A DNA stretch of 64,000 nt from Enemella evansiae. Lineage in GTDB: Bacteria > Pseudomonadota > Alphaproteobacteria > Rhodobacterales > Rhodobacteraceae. Below the pieces are notes generated by a model, which made no database searches, was not told the origin of the DNA, and was given only the letters and a program-made list of their open reading frames with translations. The stretch covers positions 62,001-126,000 of the forward strand of contig JAFKDC010000002.1 of the NCBI GenBank assembly GCA_017255395.1, written 5' to 3'. Positions within the stretch are counted from its first letter, which is position 1; every line of letters begins with the position of its first letter. This document shows positions 37,033-46,538 of the stretch, piece after piece. The position numbers and the translations under genes were made by a program.

Positions 37033-37160
37033 CCCTTCGTCCTGGTCTGAACCAGTCGGTTCGGAGGGGCTTTCCGGCTGCGCCGGGGCTTTCTTGCCGG
37101 TGCCTTCGCTTTATGCAGCTTGAGGAAGGGGGCGCTGCCCCCCGGCTCTTTGCGGGCCTC

Positions 37161-37189
37161 CCCCCGGGATATTTTCGGACAGAAGAAGA
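37161..37189 (+). repeat. Dispersed repeat copy (near nqrM)
   Basis: CCCCCGGGATATTTTCGG followed by ACAGAAGAAGA, the most diverged of the three copies. It lies between the small membrane protein and the end of nqrM. Confidence 0.65.
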
Positions 37190-37267
37190 TCTGGGCGCCT
37201 TCAGAGGCCGGGCGCCTCGGGGCGATCGACGCGAGAAGAAGAATGACGCCCGGGCCCGCGGCGGGGC

Positions 37268-37507
37268 TCAGGCCTCGTCCTGTCCCATCTGGTCGAGCAT
37301 CTTTCTGGCGCGTGGGCAGCCCGCCAGGCGTTCGCGCAGCGGGCTGTCCGGGTCGATGTCCTTGTTGCAGACCAGGCATTGGTCGGCATCGGAAATCGCA
37401 TTGAGGCCACCGCAGCTGCCCTTGATCGTCTTGCCCTGGAACATCACGCCGAGCGCCATGCCGAGCATGACGATCAGAAGGAGGCAGAAGGCGAGGATAT
37501 AGGTCAT
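37268..37507 (-). CDS. nqrM: Na+-NQR maturation protein NqrM
   Basis: 79 residues: one N-terminal membrane helix (YILAFCLLLIVMLGMALGVM) then a cysteine-rich tail with C32 (GSCGGL), C44/C47 (QCLVC) and C64. NqrM (DUF539) is needed to assemble active NQR, apparently by delivering iron to the NqrD-NqrE site. It lies 16 bp downstream of apbE and both are divergent from nqrA-F. The tail after C47 is longer than in enterobacterial NqrM. Confidence 0.9.
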   Translation of the reverse strand: MTYILAFCLLLIVMLGMALGVMFQGKTIKGSCGGLNAISDADQCLVCNKDIDPDSPLRERLAGCPRARKMLDQMGQDEA

Positions 37508-37523
37508 GCGGGGCCTTTCGCGG

Positions 37524-38552
37524 TTACGCGGTCAGCGTGTCGAAACGCGGGCTGGGGATGGCTTTGAAACCCATGTCGGCACCCGCGCCATCGCGATCAA
37601 GGAAGAGCACGGCGAGGTCACGCTCTTGTGCGATTTCCAGACCGCGCTCCGAGCCCAGGGCCAGAAGGGCGGTGGCCCAGGCATCGGCCAGCATCGCGTC
37701 TTCTGTCAGGACCGTCACCGAGGCGGTGCGATGGGTGACCGGGCGGCCGGTGGTGGCGTCGAGGATGTGCGAGAAGCGCTGGCCGTCTTCTTCGAAATAG
37801 TTGCGGTAGTCGCCCGAGGTGGCCATGCCGAGATCCGACAGGCCGATCACGCGGGAGATGCCGCGATCATGGGCCAGCGGCTGCTCGATGCCGATCTGCC
37901 AGGGCTGGCCATCGGGGTTGAGACCGGCGGTATAGAGGTCGCCGCCGATTTCCACCATGAAGTCCGAGATGCCGAAGTCGCGCACCGCGCGGGCCACTTC
38001 GTCGACGCCGAAGCCCTTGCCGATGGCAGAGACGTAGATCTCGGCGCGCGGGTCCCGCTTGCGCAGGGCGCGGTCCTGAACCTCGATCATGCGGGACTGG
38101 CCCGAGGCCTCCATCGCGGCGGCGAGGGTAGCGTCGTCGGGGCGATGGGCCGCGCCCTTGGCGCCGAAGCCCCAGGCGTCGATCAGCGGGCCCACGGTGA
38201 CGTCGAAACGCCCGTCAGAGCCCGCGTGCACCGCGTCCGCCGCCTGCATGACGCGGGCGAATTCAGGCGAGACCGCGAAGGGCTCGGTCGAGCGCGAGGC
38301 GTTGAAGCGCGAGATTTCCGAGGAGGCTTCCCAGTTCGACATCTGTGCGGTCACGCGGCCAAGGCGCTTGTCGACGGCGGCCTGAAGCTCTGCCTTGTCG
38401 ACCTTGTTCGAGTGGTCGACGGCAACGATGGAATAGGACGTGCCCATGGTCCGCCCGGCGAGCTCCAGCACGTTCCAGCCGTCCTTGCAGGCGGCAAGGG
38501 CAAGCGGCATGACGAGGAAGCTGCGGCGGGAAAGCTTGAAAAGATCGGACAC
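37524..38552 (-). CDS. apbE: FAD:protein FMN transferase (Tat-type lipoprotein)
   Basis: 342 residues from a GTG at 38552 that has GGAG eight bases upstream. The N-terminus carries a Tat-like SRRSFLV motif and a lipobox LAAC (C22), so it is probably exported folded and lipidated. The ApbE core includes RTMGTSYSIVAV, DVTVGPLIDAWGFG, GKGFGVDEVA, MVEIGGDLYT and HILDATTGRPV. It attaches FMN through phosphoester bonds to Thr residues of NqrB and NqrC, encoded divergently. Confidence 0.93.
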   Translation of the reverse strand: MSDLFKLSRRSFLVMPLALAACKDGWNVLELAGRTMGTSYSIVAVDHSNKVDKAELQAAVDKRLGRVTAQMSNWEASSEISRFNASRSTEPFAVSPEFARVMQAADAVHAGSDGRFDVTVGPLIDAWGFGAKGAAHRPDDATLAAAMEASGQSRMIEVQDRALRKRDPRAEIYVSAIGKGFGVDEVARAVRDFGISDFMVEIGGDLYTAGLNPDGQPWQIGIEQPLAHDRGISRVIGLSDLGMATSGDYRNYFEEDGQRFSHILDATTGRPVTHRTASVTVLTEDAMLADAWATALLALGSERGLEIAQERDLAVLFLDRDGAGADMGFKAIPSPRFDTLTA

Positions 38553-38670
38553 GGTTCTGGCCTCCAAGGGGAGTTGATCTGAGGTCTTGATGCGTTGACG
38601 GGCTTCTGCGCGGTTTTTCGACGCAATTCAATGTCCGACCCTGATTTTTATTGTCGCAGACCTTTCAAAA

Positions 38671-38684
38671 GTCGGTCGACCGAC
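38671..38684. promoter_or_regulatory. 14-bp palindrome between apbE and nqrA
   Basis: GTCGGTCGACCGAC is a perfect palindrome centred 43 bp upstream of the nqrA GTG in the 168-bp divergent spacer. The position suits an operator of either unit; the regulator is unknown. Confidence 0.45.
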
Positions 38685-38720
38685 GCATAAGACGCCAAAA
38701 TCAACGACAGGACTGACGAC

Positions 38721-40064
38721 GTGCAGCGATTTGATCTTAGCAAAGGTCTAGACGTTCCGGTCATGGGCGCGCCGGAGGGCGGCATTCAGGATGCTCCGCC
38801 GGTGACGACGGTGGCCGTTCTGGGCGATGACTATATCGGGCTGAAACCGCGCCTTGCGGTGCAGGAAGGCGACGTGGTGGGCGCGGGTGCGCCGATCTTC
38901 GCCCATAAGGATACCCCCGATGTTCAGGTCACCGCGCCGGTTTCGGGGCGAATCAAGGCAATCAACCGGGGCGCGCGGCGCAAGCTGGTCTCGGTCGAGA
39001 TCGCGGTGGACGACCGCGCGGCGGAGCCCCTGGACTTTTCCGCCGTCGGCGATGTGACCACCGTCGAGGGGCTGGTCGAGCGGCTTTGCGCCTCTGGTCT
39101 GTGGACGTCGTTCCGCACGCGGCCCTATTCCAAGGTGCCCGACCCGATGACCCGCCCGGCGGCGATCTATGTCACCGCCATGGACACCGAGCCGCTGGCC
39201 GCCGACCCCGCGCCGATCATCGCCGCCGAGGAGAAGGCCTTCGTGCAGGGGCTCGAGGCGATCATGGGCCTGAGCGAGGGCAATACCTACCTGTGCCAGG
39301 ACCCCGATGCCTCGCTGCCCGGCGACACTATCGCGGGCATCCACGTGGCGGGGTTCTCCGGGCCGCATCCGGCCGGGCTGGCCGGGACGCACATGCATTT
39401 CCTGGAGCCGCCGAGCGCCAGCAAGGTGGTCTGGACCATCGGCTATCAGGACGTGATCGCCATCGGCAAGCTGCTGGCGACCGGGCGGCTTGACCCGACC
39501 CGCGTGGTGGCGATCTGCGGACCCATGGCGCGGCACCCGCGCCTGGTGCGCACGGTTGCGGGCGCCTCGATGCTGGAGCTTTGCGCCGAGGACCTGAACA
39601 GCAAGAAGCCGGTGCGGGTGATTTCCGGCTCGATCCTGTCGGGGCGGATGGGGGCGGGCGAGACCGCCTTCCTTGGCCGCTACGCACGGCAGATCACGCT
39701 GATCGAGGAAGACCGCGAGCAGATCCCGCTGGGCTGGATTCGCCCGATGCCCGGCAAATACGCGGTGCAGCCGGTGCTGGGTTCTGCCTTCGCGAAGAAG
39801 CTTTACGCGCTGACGTCCAACCTGAACGGCGGACGCCGGGCCATGGTGCCGATCGGCACCTTCGAACGGCTGATGCCGCAGGACTACCTGCCGACGCAGC
39901 TGCTGCGGGCGTTGCTGGTGATGGACACCGACACGGCGCAGGCGTTGGGGGCGCTGGAGCTGGACGAGGAAGACGTGGCGCTCTGCGGCTTTGCCTGCCC
40001 CGCCAAATACGAGTATGGCATCGCGCTGCGCGACAGCCTGACCAAGATCGAAAAGGAGGGCTAG
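38721..40064 (+). CDS. nqrA: Na+-translocating NADH:quinone reductase subunit A
   Basis: 447 residues from a GTG, with the peripheral NqrA fold: FDLSKGLDVPVMGAPEGGI at the N-terminus, TAPVSGRIKAINRGARRKL, FVQGLEAIMGLSEGNTYLC and FACPAKYEYGIALRDSLTKI at the end. NqrA is the cytoplasmic quinone-linked subunit of the six-subunit sodium pump. It is the first gene of nqrABCDEF; the next starts 3 bp after its stop. Confidence 0.95.
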   Translation: MQRFDLSKGLDVPVMGAPEGGIQDAPPVTTVAVLGDDYIGLKPRLAVQEGDVVGAGAPIFAHKDTPDVQVTAPVSGRIKAINRGARRKLVSVEIAVDDRAAEPLDFSAVGDVTTVEGLVERLCASGLWTSFRTRPYSKVPDPMTRPAAIYVTAMDTEPLAADPAPIIAAEEKAFVQGLEAIMGLSEGNTYLCQDPDASLPGDTIAGIHVAGFSGPHPAGLAGTHMHFLEPPSASKVVWTIGYQDVIAIGKLLATGRLDPTRVVAICGPMARHPRLVRTVAGASMLELCAEDLNSKKPVRVISGSILSGRMGAGETAFLGRYARQITLIEEDREQIPLGWIRPMPGKYAVQPVLGSAFAKKLYALTSNLNGGRRAMVPIGTFERLMPQDYLPTQLLRALLVMDTDTAQALGALELDEEDVALCGFACPAKYEYGIALRDSLTKIEKEG

Positions 40065-40067
40065 GCC

Positions 40068-41267
40068 TTGGGGCTGCGTTCATTCTTCGACAAGATAGAG
40101 CCGAATTTCACCAAGGGCGGCAGGTACGAGAAGTACTTCCCGATCTACGAGATGGTGGAATCCTTCATCTACACGCCCAAGACGGTGACGACCGTGGCGC
40201 CTCATGCGCGGTCCTACATCGACATGAAGCGGATCATGACCTACGTGGTTCTGGCGACGGTGCCCTGCATCCTATTCGGGATGTACAACGTCGGGCTTCA
40301 GACCAACATGGCGATTGCCGAATACGGCGCCTCTGGCTGGCGCGCGGCGATCATCGAGGCGCTGGGGATCGGCTTCGACTACAGCAACCCGTTGGCCAAT
40401 ATCCTGCACGGGCTGCTGTATTTCCTGCCGATCTACATCGTGACGCTGGTCGCGGGCGGCATCTTCGAGGTGATCTTCTCTGTCGTGCGCGGGCACGAGG
40501 TGAACGAGGGCTTCCTCGTGACCTCGATGCTCTACACGCTGATCATGCCGGCCTCTGCGCCGCTGTGGCAGGTGGCGCTGGGGATCATCTTTGGCGTGGT
40601 CATCGGCAAGGAGGTCTTTGGCGGCACCGGCAAGAACTTCCTCAACCCGGCGCTGGTGGGGCGTGCGTTCCTGTACTTCGCCTATCCGGCGCAGATGTCC
40701 GGTGACACGATCTGGACGCCGGTCGACGGCTTTTCCGGTGCGACCGCGCTGTCCATCGGGGCCAGCGACGGCGTGGCGGCCCTGCCCGAGCGCGGGATCA
40801 CCTGGATGGATGCCTTCATCGGCACGATCCAGGGCAGCTTTGGCGAGACCTCGACGCTGATGGCGCTGATCGGTCTGGCCTTCCTGCTGGTGGTGAAGAT
40901 CGCCAACTGGCGGCTGGTGGTCGGCTGCCTTGCGGGCATGATCGCCTTTTCGACGCTGCTGAACGTAATCGGGTCGGACACCAACCCGATGTTCGCGATG
41001 CCCTGGTACTGGCACCTCGTGGTGGGCGGCTATGCCTTCGGCCTCGCCTTCATGGTGACGGAACCGGTTTCCGCCTCGCATACCAACATGGGCCGCTACA
41101 TCTACGGCGCGCTGATCGGCTTCATGGTCGTCATGATCCGCGTCATCAACCCGGCCTTCCCGGAAGGCATGATGCTGGCGATCCTCTTCGGCAACGTCTT
41201 TGCGCCGCTGATCGACTATTTCGTGGTGCAGGCCAATATCAAGCGGAGGGCAAAGCAACATGCCTGA
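40068..41267 (+). CDS. nqrB: NQR subunit B (membrane, FMN-bearing)
   Basis: 399 residues from a TTG directly after nqrA. The FMN-attachment motif SGATALS (T226) is present in DGFSGATALSIG, so ApbE can modify it. About nine membrane helices follow, ending in FAPLIDYFVVQANIKRRAKQ. Part of the Na+ channel and the riboflavin/ubiquinone site. It overlaps nqrC by eight bases. Confidence 0.95.
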   Translation: MGLRSFFDKIEPNFTKGGRYEKYFPIYEMVESFIYTPKTVTTVAPHARSYIDMKRIMTYVVLATVPCILFGMYNVGLQTNMAIAEYGASGWRAAIIEALGIGFDYSNPLANILHGLLYFLPIYIVTLVAGGIFEVIFSVVRGHEVNEGFLVTSMLYTLIMPASAPLWQVALGIIFGVVIGKEVFGGTGKNFLNPALVGRAFLYFAYPAQMSGDTIWTPVDGFSGATALSIGASDGVAALPERGITWMDAFIGTIQGSFGETSTLMALIGLAFLLVVKIANWRLVVGCLAGMIAFSTLLNVIGSDTNPMFAMPWYWHLVVGGYAFGLAFMVTEPVSASHTNMGRYIYGALIGFMVVMIRVINPAFPEGMMLAILFGNVFAPLIDYFVVQANIKRRAKQHA

Positions 41268-42066
41268 CGATCAGAACAAGGGACCGATCCGCCGCTTCCT
41301 GGATGCGCCGCCGGATTCCGTCGCCAAGACCGTGACCGTGGCGGTGGCGCTGTGCCTGGTGGCCTCGATGGTGGTTTCCGCCGCCGCCGTGGCCCTGCGC
41401 CCGGTGCAAGAGGTGAACAAGCAGCGCGACAAGCAGATCAACGTGCTTGAGGTCGCGGGCGTCTACCAGCCCGGCGACAACGTGCAGGAGGCTTTCGCCG
41501 CCTTCGAACCCCACGTGCTGGACCTGTCCACCGGCGAATTCACCGACCAGTGGGAGATCGAAGAGTTCGACCAGCTGGCCACCGCCAGCGATCCCGCCAT
41601 CGTGCGCGCGCTGGACGAGGACCCCGCAGGGCTGGGCGGCCAGATGCAGGCCTATCGCATGATCTACCTGCTGCGCGACGACGCGGGCGAGATCGACAAG
41701 GTGATCCTGCCGGTCGAGGGCTATGGCCTGTGGTCGACGCTCTACGGCTTCATCGCTCTGGAAGAGAACGGCAACGACATCTTCGGCCTGCAATTCTACC
41801 AGCACGGCGAGACGCCGGGTCTGGGCGCCGAGGTCGACAATCCGCGCTGGAAGGCGCTTTGGAACGGCAAGAAGCTGCGCGACGACGAGGGCGACCTGGA
41901 GATCACCGTCGCCAAGACCGTGCCGCCCGCCGGGCCCGAATTCCACGTCGACGCGCTGGCCGGCGCGACGCTGACATCCGCCGGGGTGGACACCCTCGTG
42001 CGCTTCTGGATGGGTGAGGCGGGCTATGCCCCCTTCCTCGAACGCCTCAAGGCAGGAGAGATCTGA
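41260..42066 (+). CDS. nqrC: NQR subunit C (FMN-bearing, membrane-anchored)
   Basis: 268 residues: one N-terminal helix ([20 protein letters not shown]) and a periplasmic domain with the FMN motif [10 protein letters not shown] (T237) and ETPGLGAE. The usual SGAT is AGAT here, an accepted variant. It overlaps nqrB and nqrD. Confidence 0.94.
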   Translation: MPDDQNKGPIRRFLDAPPDSVAKTVTVAVALCLVASMVVSAAAVALRPVQEVNKQRDKQINVLEVAGVYQPGDNVQEAFAAFEPHVLDLSTGEFTDQWEIEEFDQLATASDPAIVRALDEDPAGLGGQMQAYRMIYLLRDDAGEIDKVILPVEGYGLWSTLYGFIALEENGNDIFGLQFYQHGETPGLGAEVDNPRWKALWNGKKLRDDEGDLEITVAKTVPPAGPEFHVDALAGATLTSAGVDTLVRFWMGEAGYAPFLERLKAGEI

Positions 42067-42719
42067 TGGCCCAGACACGCCGTTCCCAACTGGTCGATCC
42101 GCTGGTCGACAACAACCCGATCACGCTGCAGGTGCTGGGCATCTGTTCGGCGCTCGCGGTGACCTCGTCGTTGCAGGTATCCTTTGTCATGGCGCTGGCC
42201 GTGACCTTCGTGACCGCCTTTTCGTCGATGTTCATCTCGATGATCCGCAACCAGATCCCCGGCTCGATCCGGATCATCGTGCAGATGGTCATCATCGCAA
42301 GCCTCGTGATCCTCGTGGACCAGGTGCTGAAGGCCTATGCCTACGAGATCTCGAAGACCCTGTCGGTCTTCGTCGGGCTGATCATCACCAACTGCATCGT
42401 CATGGGCCGGGCCGAGGCCTTCGCCATGAAGAACCCGCCGCTCGACTCGTTCATCGACGGGGTCGGCAACGGACTGGGCTACGGGCTGATCCTGCTGACC
42501 GTGGGCTTCATCCGCGAGCTCTTCGGCTCGGGCTCGCTGTTCGGCATCACCATCTTCGAGACCGTGAACAACGGCGGCTGGTATGTCCCGAACGGGATGC
42601 TGCTGCTGCCGCCCTCGGCCTTCTTCATCATCGGCCTGCTGATCTGGGCAATCCGTAGCTGGAAGCCCAGCCAGGTCGAAGAACGTGAATACAAGATCCA
42701 GACCGTGGAGGGCCACTGA
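42066..42719 (+). CDS. nqrD: NQR subunit D
   Basis: 217 residues, an integral membrane protein of six helices. NqrD with NqrE forms the intramembrane iron site. Recognisable pieces are [40 protein letters not shown] and [20 protein letters not shown]. The start ATG overlaps the nqrC stop (TGATG). Confidence 0.95.
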   Translation: MAQTRRSQLVDPLVDNNPITLQVLGICSALAVTSSLQVSFVMALAVTFVTAFSSMFISMIRNQIPGSIRIIVQMVIIASLVILVDQVLKAYAYEISKTLSVFVGLIITNCIVMGRAEAFAMKNPPLDSFIDGVGNGLGYGLILLTVGFIRELFGSGSLFGITIFETVNNGGWYVPNGMLLLPPSAFFIIGLLIWAIRSWKPSQVEEREYKIQTVEGH

Positions 42720-43327
42720 TGGAAGGCCTGATCTCACTCGCCGTCAAGGCGATCTTCGTCGAGAACCTCGCGCTGTCCTTCTTCCTCGGCATGTGTACCT
42801 TCATCGCCGTGTCCAAGAAGATCTCGACCGCCATCGGCCTCGGCATCTCGGTCATGGTGGTGCAGGCGATCACCGTGCCCGCCAACAACCTGATCCTGAA
42901 CTACCTGCTGGCGCCCGGCGCGCTGGCATGGGCCGGGTTCGGCGAGGTCGACCTGACCTTCCTCGGCCTGATCTCCTATATCGGGGTGATCGCCGCGCTG
43001 GTGCAGATCCTCGAGATGGTGCTCGATAAGTACTTCCCGCCGCTCTACAACGCGCTAGGGGTCTTCCTGCCGCTGATCACGGTGAACTGCGCCATCCTCG
43101 GCGGGTCGCTGTTCATGGTGGAACGCTCCTACGACTTCGCAGAGGCCGCGACCTATGGCGTCTCTTCCGGCTTCGGCTGGGCGCTGGCGATCACCGCCAT
43201 GGCGGGTGTGCGCGAGAAGCTGAAGTACTCCGACATTCCCGAGGGCCTTCAGGGGCTGGGGATCACCTTCATCTCGGCGGGACTGATGGCGCTGGCCTTC
43301 ATGTCCTTCTCCGGCGTGAAACTGTAA
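42719..43327 (+). CDS. nqrE: NQR subunit E
   Basis: 202 residues, six helices, paralogous to Nqr[41 protein letters not shown] and [20 protein letters not shown]. The conserved cysteines (C27 in LGMCTF, C120 in NCAILGG) are the expected Fe ligands with NqrD. The start overlaps the nqrD stop (TGATG). Confidence 0.95.
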   Translation: MEGLISLAVKAIFVENLALSFFLGMCTFIAVSKKISTAIGLGISVMVVQAITVPANNLILNYLLAPGALAWAGFGEVDLTFLGLISYIGVIAALVQILEMVLDKYFPPLYNALGVFLPLITVNCAILGGSLFMVERSYDFAEAATYGVSSGFGWALAITAMAGVREKLKYSDIPEGLQGLGITFISAGLMALAFMSFSGVKL

Positions 43328-43338
43328 GGGGGCGGATC

Positions 43339-44562
43339 ATGGAAACCTTCGGACTGGGCATCGCCCTCTTCACCGTGATCGTGCTGGTGCTGGTGACGGT
43401 CATTCTGGCCGCGCGCTCGCGGCTGGTGTCCTCGGGCAACGTCAACATCGAGATCAACGGCGAAAAGACCATCTCCGTTCCGGCGGGCGGCAAGCTGTTG
43501 CAGACGCTGGCCGAGGCAAAGCTCTTCGTGCCCTCCGCCTGCGGCGGCGGCGGCACCTGTGCGCAGTGCCGAGTGCGCATCCACGAGGGCGGCGGTTCGA
43601 TCCTGCCGACCGAGGAAAGCCACATCACCAAGCGCGAAGCCTCTTGCGGCGACCGCCTGTCCTGTCAGGTCGCGGTCAAGCAGGACATGAAGATCGAGGT
43701 TCCCGAAGAGGTCTTCGGCGTCAAGAAGTGGGAGTGCACCGTGCGCTCCAACGAGAACGTCGCGACCTTCATCAAGAACCTCGTGCTGGAACTGCCCGAG
43801 GGCGAGGACGTGAACTTCCGCGCCGGTGGCTACATCCAGATCGAGGCACCCGCGCACCACGTGAGCTACAAGGACTTCGCCATCGAGGAGGAGTACCGCC
43901 CGGATTGGGACAAGTTCAACCTGTGGCAGTACGAGTCCACCGTGGATGAGCCGATCGAGCGGGCCTATTCCATGGCGAACTACCCCGACGAAAAGGGACT
44001 GATCATGCTGAACGTGCGCGTGGCCTCTCCGCCGCCGGGCACGCAGGGTATCCCGCCGGGCAAGATGTCGTCCTATATCTTCAACCTGAAGCCGGGCGAC
44101 AAGGTTACGATCTCGGGTCCGTTCGGCGAGTTCTTCGCCCGCGACACCAACAAGGAGATGGTCTTCATCGGCGGCGGCGCGGGCATGGCGCCCATGCGCT
44201 CGCATATCTTCGACCAGCTCAAGCGGCTGGAGAACCGCGACCGCAAGATCACCTTCTGGTACGGCGCCCGCTCGAAGCGCGAGATGTTCTTCGTCGAGGA
44301 CTTCGACCAGCTGGCCGAGGAGTTCCCGAACTTCACCTGGCACGTGGCATTGTCCGATGCGCTGCCCGAGGACGACTGGGGCGGCTACACGGGCTTCATC
44401 CACAACGTGCTTTACGAAGAGTACCTGAAGAACCATCCGGCACCGGAGGATTGCGAGTACTACATGTGTGGTCCGCCGATCATGAACCAGTCGGTGATCA
44501 ACATGCTGCTCGAACTTGGCGTCGACCGAGAAGACATCATGCTGGACGATTTTGGGGGGTGA
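43339..44562 (+). CDS. nqrF: NQR subunit F (NADH dehydrogenase)
   Basis: 407 residues: an N-terminal helix, a [2Fe-2S] domain with C68, C74, C77 and C109 ([13 protein letters not shown] and RLSCQVAV), an FAD domain ([11 protein letters not shown]) and an NADH domain ([16 protein letters not shown]). NqrF oxidises NADH and passes electrons to the 2Fe-2S centre. It ends the operon, 11 bp after nqrE. Confidence 0.96.
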   Translation: METFGLGIALFTVIVLVLVTVILAARSRLVSSGNVNIEINGEKTISVPAGGKLLQTLAEAKLFVPSACGGGGTCAQCRVRIHEGGGSILPTEESHITKREASCGDRLSCQVAVKQDMKIEVPEEVFGVKKWECTVRSNENVATFIKNLVLELPEGEDVNFRAGGYIQIEAPAHHVSYKDFAIEEEYRPDWDKFNLWQYESTVDEPIERAYSMANYPDEKGLIMLNVRVASPPPGTQGIPPGKMSSYIFNLKPGDKVTISGPFGEFFARDTNKEMVFIGGGAGMAPMRSHIFDQLKRLENRDRKITFWYGARSKREMFFVEDFDQLAEEFPNFTWHVALSDALPEDDWGGYTGFIHNVLYEEYLKNHPAPEDCEYYMCGPPIMNQSVINMLLELGVDREDIMLDDFGG

Positions 44563-44570
44563 GGCGCGGT

Positions 44571-44612
44571 TCCGGGCCCAAGGGCCCGGATGGACAGTCC
44601 GGGGGACTGTCC
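44571..44612. repeat. Twin hairpins after nqrF
   Basis: TCCGGGCCC-AA-GGGCCCGGA (44571-44590) and GGACAGTCC-GGG-GGACTGTCC (44592-44612), both perfect. They start 9 bp past the nqrF stop. A third, CTTTCC-GC-GGGAAAG type, lies near 44674-44690. A small AGTCTT/AAGACT hairpin (44790-44806) abuts the end of the next gene. Confidence 0.75.
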
Positions 44613-44734
44613 AAGCGCCGAACGGGCGAAGCCCCGGGGGGCCTGCCAGCACGAAGTCCCAAGGGAAAGGCTGCCTTTCCGCGGGAAAGGTCAGCACTCC
44701 CCCCCTGAGCAGGCCCGGTCTCCAAGGCCCCAAA

Positions 44735-44770
44735 CCAAAAAGACCCCGCGCCATCCAGCGCGGGGTCTCT
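44735..44770 (-). terminator. Bidirectional-type intrinsic terminator between nqrF and the aminotransferase
   Basis: A perfect 11-bp stem AGACCCCGCGC (44741-44751) / GCGCGGGGTCT (44758-44768). On the minus strand it is followed by TTTTTGGTTTGG, suiting the aminotransferase transcript. On the plus strand only a weak CTTCGTTT follows. Confidence 0.72.
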
Positions 44771-44810
44771 TCGTTTGCGCGGTCCGAGAAGTCTTCGTCG
44801 AAGACTCTGG

Positions 44811-46193
44811 CTAGAGCAGCCCCTCGGCCTTCACTCCCGCCAGAACCCGGTCGAGCGCGCGCCCCAGCCGGGCGTGGATTTCGACCACGTCCTCCTCGGT
44901 CACGATCAGCGGCGGGCAGAGCGCGACCGTCTCGTAGACCGCCCGAACGATCAGGCCTTCGTCGGCGCAGGCGGCCACGACGCGCGGGGCCATGCTGCCG
45001 GCGGGCGCGAAGCTCTCCTTGGTCTCGCGGTTCTTCGCAAGTTCCAGCCCGGCAATCAGGCCGGTGCCGCGCACCTCGCCCACCAGCGGGTGATCGGCGT
45101 ACCGGCGCAGCCCGCTCTGAAAAACCTCTTCCAGCCGCGCCGCGTTGCCCATCAGGTCGCGTTCCTCGATGATGGCGATGTTCTCCAGCCCCACCGCGCA
45201 GGCGACCGGGTGGCCCGAGCCGGTGAAGCCATGCCCGAAGGTGCCCAGCTTGGCCGTATTGTCGGCAATGGCGTCATAGACGCGGTCGTTCACGATGATC
45301 GCGGCCAGCGGCATGTAGGAAGAGGTCAGCTGCTTCGAGGTCACAAGAATGTCGGGGGTGAAGCCCATCTTCTGGCAGCCCCATGTGGTTCCGAGCCGAC
45401 CGAAGCCGTTGATGACCTCGTCCGAGACCAGCAGGATGTCGTGCCTGCGGCAGATCGCCTCGACGCCCGGCCAGTAGCCCTCGGGCGGAAGCATGACGCC
45501 GCCCGCCCCCATGACCGGCTCGCCGATGAAGGCGGCGATGGTCTCGGGGCCCTCGCGTTCGATGGTGTCCTCCAACTCCTTCAGCAGGCGGGCGGTGAAC
45601 TGGGCCTCGCTCTCGCCATTCTCGCCCCAGCGCCAGTAATGCGGGCAGGTCAGGTGCGTGACCGGAATCGCGGGCAGGTCGAAGTCCTTGTGGTTGCCCG
45701 GCAGCCCGGTCAGCGAGCCCGAGGCGATGGTGATGCCGTGGTAGCCCTTGTTGCGGGCGAGGAACTTCTTCTTCTCCGGGCGGCCGAGGCCGTTGTTCAG
45801 AAACCACGCCATCTTCACCACCGTGTCGTTGGCCTCGGAGCCCGAGTTGGTGAAGAACACGCGGTTCATGCCCTCGGGCGCCATCTCGGCCAGTTTCTCG
45901 GCCAGCCGGATCGAAGGCTCGTGCGCCTTGTGGGCGAAGCTGTGGTAATAGGGCAGGCGCTTCAGCTGCTCGTAGGCGGCATCCGCCAGCCGCGTCTCGG
46001 AGAAGCCCACGGCCACCGACCAAAGGCCTGCCAGCGCCTCGATGTATTCCTTGCCCTGATCGTCGTGGACGCGGACGCCGTCGCCCTTTGTGATGATCAT
46101 CGGCCCCTTTTCCTCATGCGCGCGCATGTTGGTGTAGGGGTGCATTGAATGGGCGATGTCAGAGGCGTGCAGGGAATTCGGGCGTTCGGTCAT
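44811..46193 (-). CDS. Class III (aspartate-family) PLP aminotransferase
   Basis: 460 residues, the length of omega-amino-acid/putrescine aminotransferases. It contains MHPYTNMRAHEEKGPMIITK, GLWSVAVGFSE, NSGSEANDTVVKMAWF, IGEPVMGAGGV, SDEVINGFGRLG and the PLP-lysine segment TSKQLTSSYMPLAA. Probable amino donors are putrescine or other omega-amines with pyruvate; taurine or beta-alanine cannot be excluded. No pathway neighbours are seen. Confidence 0.88.
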   Translation of the reverse strand: MTERPNSLHASDIAHSMHPYTNMRAHEEKGPMIITKGDGVRVHDDQGKEYIEALAGLWSVAVGFSETRLADAAYEQLKRLPYYHSFAHKAHEPSIRLAEKLAEMAPEGMNRVFFTNSGSEANDTVVKMAWFLNNGLGRPEKKKFLARNKGYHGITIASGSLTGLPGNHKDFDLPAIPVTHLTCPHYWRWGENGESEAQFTARLLKELEDTIEREGPETIAAFIGEPVMGAGGVMLPPEGYWPGVEAICRRHDILLVSDEVINGFGRLGTTWGCQKMGFTPDILVTSKQLTSSYMPLAAIIVNDRVYDAIADNTAKLGTFGHGFTGSGHPVACAVGLENIAIIEERDLMGNAARLEEVFQSGLRRYADHPLVGEVRGTGLIAGLELAKNRETKESFAPAGSMAPRVVAACADEGLIVRAVYETVALCPPLIVTEEDVVEIHARLGRALDRVLAGVKAEGLL

Positions 46194-46538
46194 GGCGGGC
46201 TCCTTTCGGGCAGGGGGCCGCGCTGCGGCGGCATGGCATGTTCATCGGTACGCCCTGGCAGGAGCGGGGGCCAGAGGGATTGTGCGCAGGCTGTGGCGCG
46301 CACCGGACCGCAGAGGTCATGCAAAGGCCGCTGCGCGCTCTTTTGGCGGGGGTGCTGTCGTTCGCCCTGCCCATGGCCGGCCCTCCGAGGGCCTCGGGGG
46401 CGGCGCGGCTTGGGTCAGCCTTTGCCGCAGGATGCGCCTGCCGGGGCTTCCGGCGATTGTGCAGCCGGTGCGGCCCGCGGCGCTGTCCGTCCCCGCGGAA
46501 CAGCCGGACAGCGTGCCATGCCGGGCGCCGGGGGCGCG
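46194..46538. other. Gene-free spacer (345 bp)
   Basis: Between the aminotransferase start and the end of the MscS gene. GC-rich, with several open frames that lack family similarity; no structural element stands out. Confidence 0.45.

Noticed and set aside
36841-37502. Long plus-strand frame extending past the small membrane protein
   Set aside because: Other frame over nqrM and the dispersed repeat; only the 63-codon membrane protein is supported.
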